Assembly: GCA_036244855.1 (NCBI GenBank)
Contig: BQKZ01000460.1
Coordinates: 97,941-161,940, forward strand
Direction of reading: 5' to 3'
DNA from: Temnopleurus reevesii
Taxonomy: Eukaryota > Echinodermata > Echinoidea > Temnopleuroida > Temnopleuridae
DNA length: 64,000 nucleotides
Part shown: positions 1 through 13,000 of the stretch, in pieces
How the letters are laid out: the number at the start of each line of letters is the position of its first letter
Position numbering within the stretch: the stretch's first letter is position 1
Translations under genes and position numbers: made by a program
Notes under the pieces: model-generated
What the model saw: the letters and a program-made list of their open reading frames with translations, nothing else
Database searches by the model: none
Told to the model about the DNA's origin: nothing

Positions 1-140
1 GGGTCAAAGGTGGCAGTGCCCAAAATTTGTAAAATGTTTTTGATTTCTGATGGCATGGAACAAGCCGTGCATATCTTTCTGATTGCGTGATGGCGGAGGC
101 ATAAATTTCGACCGTGCGCGGTCAAGGATTCATCTAGTTT
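1..140 (+). repeat. Dispersed repeat, 3' end fragment
   Basis: This stretch is nearly identical to 38267-38395, including the shared words GGCAGTGCCCAAAATTTGTA and GGCGGAGGCATAAATTTCG. Both copies end at GATTCATCTAGTT, which suggests a fixed element end. The family's body contains GGGTCAAAGGTCA units, seen at 36440-36660 and 37910-38260. The element type is unknown. Confidence 0.65.
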
Positions 141-287
141 TCATTTTGGTAAGGGAGCTTCATATAGATGTACTTCTAAACTAAAAGGTAAAATGTTACT
201 TGTTTGTAATGTAAACTTTCTATTAAACAAATTTTACAATACACCTCATTCATCTTAACAGATCTGTTATCATTTCATATTGATTAA

Positions 288-890
288 AGGGAAACCAACC
301 CCTGGGATTATTGTACTCCCATTGAATGAAGAAAAATCAGATGAACAAACTGTGAAAATTTGAGCAAAATCGGACAACCCGTTCAAAAGTTATGACTTTT
401 CCAAGTCCCAGAGATATGGCGATCCCTACCGCTCATGGGGATCCGTGAGATCGGCATATTCGACGGAATCCGTGACGTCATGTCGGACAACTCCTCATTC
501 ACTCTGTATACAAATTTTCACATTTTCTCCTTTTTTCGGAAAAGTCAACGAAATGCCAATTTCCGACTGGGGTATAGCATTTCTGTATTGATTCTGCATG
601 TATTTTGAGAAGAATGATGTTGCAACCTTACTCTAAATTTTACATTAATCCATTTTGAAAAATTCTATGTACAAAGTAAATGAGAAGTTGTCCGACATGA
701 TGTCACAGATTCCATCGATTTTGCCGATCGCACGGATCCCCATCAGCGATAGGGATCGTCATATCTCAGTGACTTTGAAAAGTCATAACTTTTGAACGGG
801 TTGTCCGATTTTGCTCAAATGTTCACAGTTTGTTCATCTGATTTTTCTTCATTCAATGAGAGCACGATAATTCCAAAGGCTGGTTCCCCT
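288..890. mobile_element. TTAA-flanked foldback MITE (603 bp)
   Basis: The element is flanked by TTAA at 284-287 and 891-894. Its ends are inverted repeats (AGGGAAACCAACC on the left, complement of GGCTGGTTCCCCT on the right), and the complementarity continues for most of both arms. There is no transposase. TTAA duplications point to piggyBac-type mobilisation. Related copies lie at 31951-32807, 37786-37906 (left half) and about 41040-41280 (right half). Confidence 0.8.
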
Positions 891-927
891 TTAAGATCTT
901 TTCAAAGTAGCTTTGATTTCTTCTCAG

Positions 928-1096
928 GTATGGTCCTAAGATGGTGAGTGAAGGTCGTTTGACGGGTGGTGAGGTCATGACTGTCTTCTTCTGTGTTATG
1001 ATTGGTTCGTTCTCCATTGGAAACATGATCCCGCCCCTCAGCTCCGTGGCAACCGCCAGGGGTGCTGCTGTCATTCTTTTTGACATCATTGATGAG
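928..1096 (+). CDS. ABCB exon: end of TMD1 (TM6)
   Basis: The acceptor AG is at 926-927 and the donor GTATCA follows 1096. The first base completes a TGG codon, giving W-Y-G as in P-glycoproteins. The translation includes [19 protein letters not shown] and ends [16 protein letters not shown], matching TM6 and the stretch leading to NBD1. The exon ends in phase 0. The acceptor lies 33 bp after the TTAA flank of a MITE. Confidence 0.93.
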
Positions 1097-4000
1097 GTAT
1101 CATTTCATTTTATTAGTTCATTTCTATTATTCTATTATTTCTATTTTCATCACTTCAGTTATTTTGCTCTGAGCACCTTGAGCATCCAATTAGGATGGAA
1201 AGAGCGTTGTATAAGATCCATTTTATTCAAGTACACAGAAGTGAAAAATGAATTAAGTACATACATTTATGTTGCACATATTGTTCATGTATGAGTATAT
1301 AACAAATGTGTGGTTATTTAAAAATTGAGAAATGTTTGCATGCTGGGCTTGCCCTAGGCAAAAGTTCTGCAATTATTTTGATCAGTTTTGATTTAATTTC
1401 TTGGATGTCATTTTATTTCATCATATCCATAATTGTAGTTACAAATTTTCTAGTTCATGAGAAATTCCCCAAATCTCTAAATTTTCCTGTCATTTATAGG
1501 TACATTAGGATGTTCATAATGGTGTGTTACACTTTGTAAAACTGGCACTCTTTCGGGCCTAATTTATGATATGACAAAATCTAGCTTCTATTCTGACACG
1601 TGATCACTTTCTGTCTCGTATATTTGTGTTTACACCACTGCATAAATGCAAACTTTGCACTGTTTGGTGTGAGTGAGGAGCACATTCACATTCTCATTCA
1701 AAGCAGTAGAGTGTACATGAAAATATTCCTTCATCATGTTTAAACTATCACTTGCTGATGTTTGACTTACATTTTGTATTCTGATTAAATGTTAGTGATA
1801 AATGTTATTTTGGCAGGAGCCTACAATTGACATGCGATCTAATGGCGGTCTAAAGCCGGACTCCATCACAGGGAACATAGACTTTGAGAAGGTAGAATAC
1901 ACCTACCCGTCACGGCCTGACGTACCGGTCCTTAAAGGAATCAGTCTCAGTGTACGCACAGGACAGACTGTCGCCCTCGTAGGGTCAAGTGGATGCGGCA
2001 AGTCTACCACTGTCAACCTGCTACTCAGGTTTTATGATGTTTTGGGCGGACAGGTAAGTAGTTCATAATGTTTTCTTATTTTCTACTTTGTATGTCATTA
2101 GTCATGATGTAAGGAATGGGAGCTATTTACTTTATGCATAATTCTTCACTTTTTATTCAGTATACAATTCTTCTGTAATATACTTGGATATAGTGGGGAT
2201 CTCAGTAATATTTTTTCCCCATGTTGTCTATGCCATTTGTTTTTAGAACAATTGTTATCCTGCAAAACCCTAAAATGCATCCATATCACAACAGTCCTCA
2301 ATCTAATGTAATTGTTGAAGGAGCAAATGGTCTTACACCCATTCAAATGTTATCAAACACCCGCCAATGGTACTGTATATTTAGACAGAAGAAAGTGTAT
2401 GCAGAAAGGAAACAAATTATTCTGAATGTTCAAAACTATGAATAAATTATTTTCCAGGAAATGTATGATTATGTACTATAATGGGCTTTAAAAACAGTAT
2501 CTATGTAGTCCCATATGATATTACCTCAATAATACATATATGATGCTCTCTGAGTTTCCTACAAATTTCAGAAAGTCACATTAATTTTTACCTAATTTTT
2601 ACTTGTGTGAATATGTTTTTCTTGTACAAACAATTTGAGAAAATCCAAGCATGTGCTATTGAAGATGTCTTCTAAACTAGAATTAAAACGCTGTCCTTGT
2701 TCCCTCTAGATCTTTATTGATGGTAATGAGATCAGAGACCTGAACCTGCGATGGCTCCGTCAGCACATTGGTGTAGTGAGTCAAGAACCGGTACTCTTCA
2801 ACTGCTCCATTGAAACCAACATCTCTTATGGACGAGATGGTGTGACCAAAGAGGAGATGGTTGAAGCTGCTAAGATGGCTAACGCACATGACTTCATCAT
2901 GAAGCTACCTAAGGTATGGAAAATTAACCATCATCATCAAATACTTGATTATTTGTTGGAGTGGAGTATCGATTGAATACTTACTCTAATCAGGAAGAGG
3001 AGGGTTTGAGTTATAGCGTGATGATGATTTTTTTTCTGCAAGAACAGGGAATAATTTTACTTTTCATATTTGAATAGCATTTTTTAGACATTGAGGAAAC
3101 ATTTTCAAGACTTTATTGTACACTTCCATGTGAAAGAGTTGCTAAATAAAACAATTTTTTGTATAGCAATCCTGCTAAAATGCATAGCAAATTGAGATGC
3201 GATACTAGGAACATTATTCCGTGAAGAAATGTATCCATATTACGGTGGGGAAGAGTCCATTAATGTTCTATGCAACTATTATCGGACAGCATGGTGATGC
3301 CGGACATGTATAAAAATCGCTCTCCTGCAGAAAAACGCGCATGATAAAGTGCAGCAATTACAGCATATATGGAGTGTTTGGAATGATGATCAGATCTAAA
3401 AACATTTCAGTTTATTCTCATGAATGTAAATAGCTGAATCATGGTGACAAAGTTATTGATTGTGAAATTTTAAAGTGTTTGTTGACTGGATTCACCAGTA
3501 TACATGAAAACATCATGATCAAGTAGTTCATACTTTCTTTAATCAGAAGGAAAAGAGTTTGAGTTATAGCTTGGTTGTGATATGTTTCTGCAAGAAATTA
3601 TCGATGTTACAGTGAACTGAAATCAGGTAGAAATGGAGCCCAGTAACAAGAAATTTAGCAACCTAGCTACAGTATGGGGAAGGGACAATCAATGTTCTAT
3701 GCAAGTATTACGCTAGCAGTGGACGAGACCTTGAATTGTCCAAACCCCTACTTGAGATTTTGCAGTGGCAATGAAAGCATTCTTTAAACTGGAGCAGTGG
3801 GAATGTTTCTCCTGTACCCGAATATGATGTTCTATAATGATCAACACTCAGAAATATGAAAGAATCTTCAGTTGAAGTCATACATATGCTGCTATGTTAC
3901 TTGTGTTTTAGTAACAAAATGGGTGACCATAAACAAAATTGGACTGAGTAAACATGTGGTAACATTTGGAACTCTAAACAGTTTATGGAGATGAATTGAC

Positions 4001-7000
4001 ATGCAGCACTTGAGGGCTTTGACATTGCAAATGCACTAGATTGGTTTCAGTGTTCAAGATTATTCAGAGTTTAAATATATATTTTGGATAATACTGAATG
4101 GAATTACTTATTTGATGCAGCATCCCAAAAAATTAGAAATATTTTTCCTGAAGATCTTTGAAAGAATATTTGAATTTTTTTTCAACTTAATATGTCCGTC
4201 TTAGGGCTGTTAATAGAAAGTTTGCAGCTTACTTGCAACATGCACCTCCTTAGTCTTAGCATTATTATATAATTGAGTAGATGTCTGTTGATAGAAAGCA
4301 AAATCATTCATTTGTCTTATAACATGTCAATGAACTACATGTATTCAATTTGTTTTTTTTGTTAGGGTTATGACACGATTGTTGGTGAACGAGGAGCCCA
4401 GCTGTCTGGCGGTCAGAAACAGAGAGTAGCCATTGCCAGAGCTCTGGTCAGTAACCCTCGCATTCTCCTCTTAGATGAGGCAACGTCAGCTCTGGATAGT
4501 GAGAGTGAGAAGGTTGTACAGCAAGCCTTGGATAGGGTAGGTAGCATTCAGATAATATACAGATATACCAAGCTTTGAGAAAGTGGGATGAAAAGATAAA
4601 TCCAAGGATTAATAGCTACATTTCTAGTTTGATACCAAAATTTGGAGCAATGAAGTCGATGTGTATCCTCAGAGATTCATTTTTGTTTTAGGTAGATCGG
4701 GTTGTATTTCATAAAGCAGTGCATAGATCTACTCACGCATTTACGAACGATTGGTGATCCTTACTTCGGTGTGATTCTGCGCCAGGAGTTGTCATTGATT
4801 GCGAGAAAGGATCACCAGTCGATTGTACAGTCGTGTGTAGATATATGCACAGCTTTACTTAACACAAGCCTTGGAGGTGTTTCACCAAGTTACGAAAGAC
4901 TTTAAGAACGACTTTACGCACGACTGGTACCACTTTTTGTGCTGGATGGTCAAGGATGTTATGCCTACTACACTCGTTAACGTACTCCAGTCTTGTATAA
5001 CTTTAAGAATGATTTGGTGAAACACCACCCGGGTGATTCCAGAAGAAACTTTACAAATGTAATACTTCCAAATAATTGTGTTGATATCAATCTTTCCGCA
5101 GGCGTCAGAGGGTCGTACAACCATCGTGATCGCCCATCGTCTGTCCACCATCCAGAATGCTGATGTGATCTATGCTCTGAACGATGGTCGTGTGGTGGAG
5201 TATGGAACTCACTCAGAGTTGATGAAGATTAATGGGACGTATAAACAGCTTGTTACTCTGCAGATGATTGGCAATGAAGGGGAAGATGGTAAGGAAATCC
5301 TTGTATAACCTAGGCTCTATTGAAAAGAGTATTGAAGGTTAGGCGTTACAGGGTATTTTCACGATCTGGATGTTAAAGTAGCACCATGAAGAGTCAAAAC
5401 ATGGTCTAATTACTTTTAGAATAATTTTACTGTTTGCAGGAAAGTCCACAGATTAATTAGAGTACCGCATCTCGTCAAAATATGCTCGCACCCCTGAGAA
5501 ATGTTGATTTTTGTCCAGGTCTGTATTTACACCCCACAAACATACCACACACACGCATATACTTACACGTACACACTCACACACAAACACACACATGAAG
5601 ATATATAGAACTACAAACACTTGCAGTTGCACACACCCACACACATACACACAACACTCACAAAGACACACACGCACACAAGTATCCTGGGTCAATTATC
5701 CGGGGTGATTATCCAGGGGTAGTTTTCCTAGGGGATGAATGTCTGGGGGTATTGTTGTCCTGGGGGGTGATTGTCTGTGGGTAATTGTCCTTGGGGGGTG
5801 ATTGTCCGGGGTAGTTGTCGTAGGGGGTGATTGTACTGAGGTGAATGAAACTTTATTGATGTATTGGCGATAAAAAGATATATGATAAGGAATGTTTGCA
5901 AGGTGAAAAGAGCAAAACATATACAAATTTTGCATGTGTGATGTCACGACTGTTTCGGTTCTGACGTCACACGATTCCACGAATATGATCAGCCTGTTTT
6001 AGTAGTCTCAAATTAGGGTCTGCATATAGTGAGAAAAATATGATTATTGACTCATCGGGTCATGTTCTTTACTTTTAAGAATTTTTATCTTGTTGATTAG
6101 AATTCAACCTTTCCATACATATATGATTTGTCCGTGATATTCATTATTTGTGAATTTTCTTTGTGGCAAAGCTTTAATGAAAATACATATAATTTTTACA
6201 GCAGAAGGATTTGCACTCTTTGTAATCTGGCTTTAGCCTTGCGTAAACCAGCATGCAAGCATTTCAAGGGATTCCTGCAACCCGGTATTTACCTCAACTG
6301 GGTTGAATGCTCACAATACTGATAAATTAATACTGAAGGCAATCAATGCCATTACTGGCATTTGAACCCGTGAAATTGGATCTAAAGACCTGAAGCTTAC
6401 TCGTTAGGTTACAGCACTTTACAAGGAACCTAAGACATTCAAGAAAGAATTCATGGTTTGTACAGACAAGTATCAATCAGTAAAGACTATTTTGATCTTG
6501 GAATGACATTTTGCATTTCTATCTGAAACATGTTTCCATCATGACTCTCAAAGATGGTACGTAAACATTATGCACAACATGTGTTGTTTTATTGTAATAT
6601 GCTTTGATATGACACTTTTGTACAGTTATAAATCAGTTCATTGAGTCAAAACTATCAAATACATAATAGTATCCCGTAATTAGAAACCATCTGGAATAAA
6701 ATTATTGGAAATGGTTTTTCGACGGATATCAATAGGTATGGGTGTGAACCTTTACCAAAAAAAAATCAGGGCGAATGCGGGTTGGGGAAAGTGCTTTTTG
6801 TCAAGGTCAAAGGTCAATGACCTTTTTCACACACTGTGTAATGGTATCTCCGAGATAAAATATCGCAGGTTGGTGATTTTTGTGTAAAAATGGACAAATT
6901 ATTACAGGAAGATAAAATCAAATACAATAAAAATTTTAGACGAGCATTCAACCCTAAAATTGAAGGTCAAAAGGTCAATGAACTTTTCACATACTCAATA

Positions 7001-10000
7001 GTGGAATATTTGGCATTACATTCCACAGGAAGGTGATATTGATTTAAAAATGGACTATGGAACATTTGACAATTTTCTTGTCATGGCTGTTAATAGGTAT
7101 ATGTGTCAACATTTACCAAAAAAAAAGTTAGAGCGAATTGGGTCTAGGTAAAGTGTTTTCTATCAAGGTCAAAGGTCAACAACCTTTTAACACACTGTGT
7201 GATGGTATCTGCAAGATAAAATATCCCAGGTTGGGGATTTCGGTATAAAAATGTACACATTTTTACAAGAAGATAAAATTTAATGAAATCAAGTTTTTAG
7301 AAAAGCATTCAACCATAAAGTTGAAGGTCAAAAGGTCAATGAACTTCTTACATACTGAATAATGGATTATTCGGCATTAAACTCCACAGGTTGGTGATAA
7401 TGATGTCTAAATGGACTATAGAAACATTTGAAAAACCTTTACATGGCTGTCAATAGGTATAGGTGTCAACATTTACCAAAAGAGCCAGAATGATTAGTCT
7501 TGGGATGTGTTGTTTGTTGAGGTCAAAGGTCAAAAACCTTTTTTCCCAGCCTCTCCATAGGCCCAATGGTATCTCAGAGGTAGAATATCGCAGTTGGTGA
7601 GCATGATGTCAATATGGACATATTCTTACAAGAATTGAGCTTCTAGAAACACTTTAATCCATAGGTGATAGCATTTAAGGTCAAAACGTCATTCACCTTT
7701 AAAGACAATCACCATTGTGCGATTAAATGTGATAAAACATGACTAAATATCACTCTCCTGTAATCTCTTTAAAGATATTTCACTTACAAACTCTTGCCAC
7801 TGGCCAAGAATACTTCTCGATTACATGCTATAATCAATTTCAACTATTGACCAATCTAACATGGCTTTGCTTACTAAAGTCCTGAGAAGATAGTGACCAA
7901 ACTGACATCATTTCATCAGGACCATTAGACCATGGCCTGCTTGAGAGCTTCATAGTGTGGAGACTGTTCTTAAACAAATATCTGACAATATCCTGAGGCA
8001 GATGACAGGAAAAGAACAGTAACTGTTATTCTTCTGGACTAGGTCTCAGTATTTTAGGGAACCTGTTTGGTAGGTGGTATTTCCCAAGGCCAATCATGGT
8101 AGGCTGCAACAGCCATTTAACGTTCCAGGTAATACCTATACCTCTGTTATCAGCAGAATCTTAAAAGAAGATTAATGTCCTGCAGGTCACAGGGTTCTGT
8201 ACTCAGACAGATTCTCTTCATGATGTACTTCTTGCAAATTAAGCATGTCAACGATGCTTGAAGCTCACTTTAGGCTGATGTGGTCCAGACATAATGTGAT
8301 CCCAGATGACCAACAACATTCAATCAGCAATGTATGGAAGCTTAAAAGTGCCATCCAGATGGAAGAGATGATCAGATGACAATATCTTTGATTTCGTCAA
8401 GTTATAAGAAATGACATGATGACAAGATCTCAGATCTAGTCATGTCTACATCATTAGGAAGAGATGACCAAATGAATCTAACATCTTATCTCCTGTTCAT
8501 CTCTTCCAAAGGATGTAGACATGACTAGGTCTAATAACTTGTTATCTGGCCACCTATTCCAAAGATGTAGACATGACTAGATCTAATATCATATAATCTG
8601 GCCATTCTTTCCAAAGAATGTAGACATGAGTAGATCTATAATTTCTTGTCATCTGGCCAACTCTTACAAAGGATGTAGACATGACCTGATGACAGGATCT
8701 AAGATTTTGCAAAGACAAGTTGTCGCAAAGACCAGTTCCGGGATCTCGCCATCTCAACATTTCTGCTAAGAGATGTAGACATGACGAGATGATCATCTGG
8801 ATATCTGGGTGGCACTTTTAATCATCCATAGCAATGCCTCAGTCTCCTCTTTCCCTCGATGGACATAATCTTTTTGTATACTTGGATGATAATTGAGTGT
8901 ATCATTTATGTATGTCTGAAACCCTACTTCCTACTTGATTTCTGTTGTAGTCTACCTTTTGGCCTACTTATTACAGCCTTACTAGAACAGACTCCCAACA
9001 TTACAGACTACAGCTCCATATTTTCTCATGGACAACTTGTAACGGATTTATATAAGGAGGTATGTCTACATAAAGTCATGTACGTTCTAATCTTTAATTG
9101 CTTCCTGTCAAGAACACAATGAATTCAAGATAATTTTCCTTTCAAGGAGGTCCATGATCAAGCTCCAGTGTAATGTAGCTTCACCTATTGCGCATCATCG
9201 GTCTTGAACAGGTCTTTGGCATCAGGAATTACCCTTCGAATTTGAAGTTGAAGCATTTCCCTCGATTGCCCCTCTCTTGTGGAACTCCCACCTTTATCTT
9301 GGCTGGATAAATAGCATGAGCAATGTTCAAGAATTATTTGCTTTGAAATCAGTTGGAGGTTGGCCTTTTTTGAGCCGGTCTGCGCCTTTTGATTATCTTA
9401 ACAGACATATTGTGCCATATAGAAGCTTTGGATCATTGTCCTCATCATTCTGGGATCAAACGTTAACAGGTTTAAGTCTGATGAGACTATTCTGGCATTT
9501 TGGGCAATGGTTTTATATTGATATGTTTCCCCCATAGCTTTCAAATATCACTGTTGAATCCTTCAACATTATTTTGTTCACCAGATCTTGTATTTATTAT
9601 TTTCTATTTTCCTCTTGGACATCCCAGCAACTATATTTTTTTGGTCTTATCATTTATCAATCTATCGAATTCCTGCTTGTTTTAGTGCTTGTGAGTCGCT
9701 GGCATTAACTCATGTTTCAATATCTTCTATATCCCACAACTCTCTCTGCCATCGAATAAAATAAATATATTCATGGAGAGTCATTGTTAATATTTTGCCA
9801 ATCTCAATCACAGTTTCTTCACATGGTTGACGTGTCATCAGTAGACAATAAAGCTATATTCTAAATTAGTTCCTAATTACACTATAATCATAGTGATATT
9901 TACCATTACTTCCGGTCAACCCCATAAGTTTTGCTATGTAAATTCTCTTAGTAATTACTCAATATATTGACCCTAGATCTTGTCTTTTGTTAAATCAATT

Positions 10001-13000
10001 ATTCTGGGAGTTAATTTGAACATACAATATTATATCATATTTTTTTTTTTACAAAATCGCCCTTCGTTTTTAGACTTAGAAGTTAAAAAATATCGATGAC
10101 AGCATTGTTAAATTAGAATGATACAGATGATGACGCTAGTGCTCATGATAATAATAACAATAATAATTAACAAATTTATATATTTCAAGTGATAGAACAC
10201 CTCAAATTCAACAATTAATGTTGAATTTGAGGTGTTCTATCACTTCCGCATGGTTTAATTTTAGGTCATCCCAATTATGTATATGAATATGTGTATTTTG
10301 ATAACAAGATCACCGATGTGACATTGGTAGAAATAAAACTTTTGGATATGTAAGAAAATTTCATTAACCTTTGACCTTGTACATAAGATATTACCTTGGT
10401 TTCAATTTCATTGACCTTTGACCTTGAACCCAAGATATTACCTTGGTTCCAGTTTTGTTTTATTTTATGCATACATCAACTTGTTTTATTCCACCAATTC
10501 ATGAATTCTATTGCAGAAATATGAATTTTGGGGTGTGTACATAGATGTCAGTGACCTTTGACTGGCCTTTGACCTTGATAGTGAGATATTGCCTCATTTT
10601 CAAATGGTTAAGATTTTATGTCAACTCACTTTCTGAATAAAATGTGTGCATTTTGACACCAAGACAATTTTGCCTTGTTTTATTGCATTAGTATGATTTT
10701 CGGTATGCATTTAAAGGTCATTGACCTTTGACTGACCTTTGACCTTGATAGTGAGAAAGTGCCTCACTTTCAAATGGTTAAGAATTTATGTCAACTCACT
10801 TTCTGAATAAAATGTGTGCATTTTGTCACCAAGACAATTTTGCCTTGTTTTATTGCAAAAGTATGATTTTCGGTATGCATTTAAAGGTCATTGACCTTTG
10901 ACTGACCTTTGACCTTGATAGTGAGAANATGTCAGTGACCTTTGACTGGCCTTTGACCTTGATAGTGAGATATTGCCTCATTTTCAAATGGTTAAGATTT
11001 TATGTCAACTCACTTTCTGAATAAAATGTGTGCATTTTGACACCAAGACAATTTTGCCTTGTTTTATTGCATTAGTATGATTTTCGGTATGCATTTAAAG
11101 GTCATTGACCTTTGACTGACCTTTGACCTTGATAGTGAGAAAGTGCCTCACTTTCAAATGGTTAAGAATTTATGTCAACTCACTTTCTGAATAAAATGTG
11201 TGCATTTTGTCACCAAGACAATTTTGCCTTGTTTTATTGCAAAAGTATGATTTTCGGTATGCATTTAAAGGTCATTGACCTTTGACTGACCTTTGACCTT
11301 GATAGTGAGAAATTGCCTCACTTTCAAATGGTTAAGAATTTATGTCAACTCACTTTCTGAATAAAATGTGTGCATTTTGACACCAAGACCATTACTTTTG
11401 CCTTGTTTTATTGCAAAAGTATGATTTTCGGTATGTATTTAAACGTCATTGACCTTTGACCTTAGATTTGAGGCACTTTATCATTACAAACCGGTTTTAT
11501 TTTATTTTATCTCACTTCATTTCACAAATCCATGCAATTTGACACCAAAATCACCAATGTGCGCCGTTGTATTGCGAAGATGCATTTTTTAAGCATATAG
11601 AAAAAGGTCATTGACCTTTGACCTTGAAAAAAGGTACTTTCCCCAGCCCTGATTTGTCCTGATTTTTTTTTGGTGAAGGTTGACACCATTACCAACTCAA
11701 ATCAATTGAAAAACCATTTCCAATAATTTTATTCCAGATCAGCCCCAATAGGGTCTAATTTCGGGTTACTATAACTGCCTTTGAAAATATGATTTTCAAT
11801 TTCATTAAAATGTTAGCCAATAATGTACAAGCTTCTTGGAATAGTAGGAGGATGGAATAGTAGAAAAGATGGTGCATTATAAATGCTGTGCTTATCTTTA
11901 TTAGTATTTAACTCTTACTGCATGCCTTTCATGAATTCAGTAGGTAGATTGATCTATTCTGAAGAATTGTCAAAGCTATTTTCGCTGGAAGTCAGTACTT
12001 TGTATACACAAATATTGCCAAATTCAATAGGCATGATACTACTCACTTTCTCCTGTTTATACACTACAGAAGAAGCAGAAAATGTAGGAGAGCTGAAAAG
12101 ACAGGTAAGCCAGAAGAAAATGACCCGGCAGCTATCACGTCAGAAGTCTCGTCATCTCTCAACCAGCAGTGCTCAAGATGAGAAGAAGGAGGAGGCTGAA
12201 GAGGTAAGCGAAGATTAGGTCTTTTGCTTTATGAGTTCATATTCCACTACTGCTACAAATCATTTTGATAGCATGGGTTCATATCCCACTGCTGTCACCA
12301 TTCATTTTGATAGCATGGGTTCATATATTACTGCTGTCACCAATCATTTTGATAGCATGGGTTCATATATTACTGCTGTCACCAATCATTTTTATAGCAT
12401 GGGTTCATATCCCACTGCTGTCACCAATCATTTTGATAGCATGGGTTCATATCCCATTGCTGTCCCCAACCATTTTGATAGCATGGGTCCATATCCCTCT
12501 GCTGCCACCAATAATTTTGAAGTAATATTGAAGGCATTTGTTGATATTTCAATGCGCCCTCATCAGATTTAAGGAATGACAATTCAAACAATTAATGGAA
12601 TATTGCAGCTGTCCCCTTATAATGACCTTGGATAATAAATGTAGTAAAAAGATGTACATTTATATGAACTAGATTAGTAATCATAAATCTATTGGAACAG
12701 CTGAATCTGCATGGTCTCATTGTCAGAAAAGAATGGAATCTTTTGGTTGGAATACAGTAGATTGCTTTTTCATTCTTATTGTTATTACTATTATTATTTG
12801 ACATTCCTGTAATTGATTATAGTATCATTAAATCGGTATGGGAATCTACTTCAGATGAAAAGAGATAGAGTGATGATGGCCGCTTACCCTGGTCACATAG
12901 AGCCCCGGAAGCAACACGATTCACCCCGGAGATCCGGGGCTCTTTTTGGCTCAATCGGGGTGAATCGGGATACACTTTCCCAAGCTCGAGTGCTGATTTT

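Larger units (their letters stand above)
5289..12069 (+). other. Large ABCB intron (6.8 kb), repeat-rich
   Basis: This intron separates the NBD1 exons from the linker exon. It holds a CA microsatellite, a G-rich minisatellite, two AGGTCA-rich tandem arrays, a 57-66 bp minisatellite and a perfect short hairpin, each listed separately. The parts 5860-6690, 7720-8380 and 8800-10180 show no recognised feature. The reading frames at 8859-9122 and 9277-9537 look uncoded. Confidence 0.7.

Noticed and set aside
853..1089. Minus-strand frame over the TM6 exon
   Set aside because: Shadow of the well-supported + strand exon at 928-1096.
5453..5708. Cys/Val-rich and Thr/His-rich frames
   Set aside because: Both arise from the CA microsatellite and have no other support.
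12231..12572. 113-codon frame of 14-residue repeats
   Set aside because: Produced by the 42-bp minisatellite; the frame from the previous exon stops before it and no acceptor is evident.
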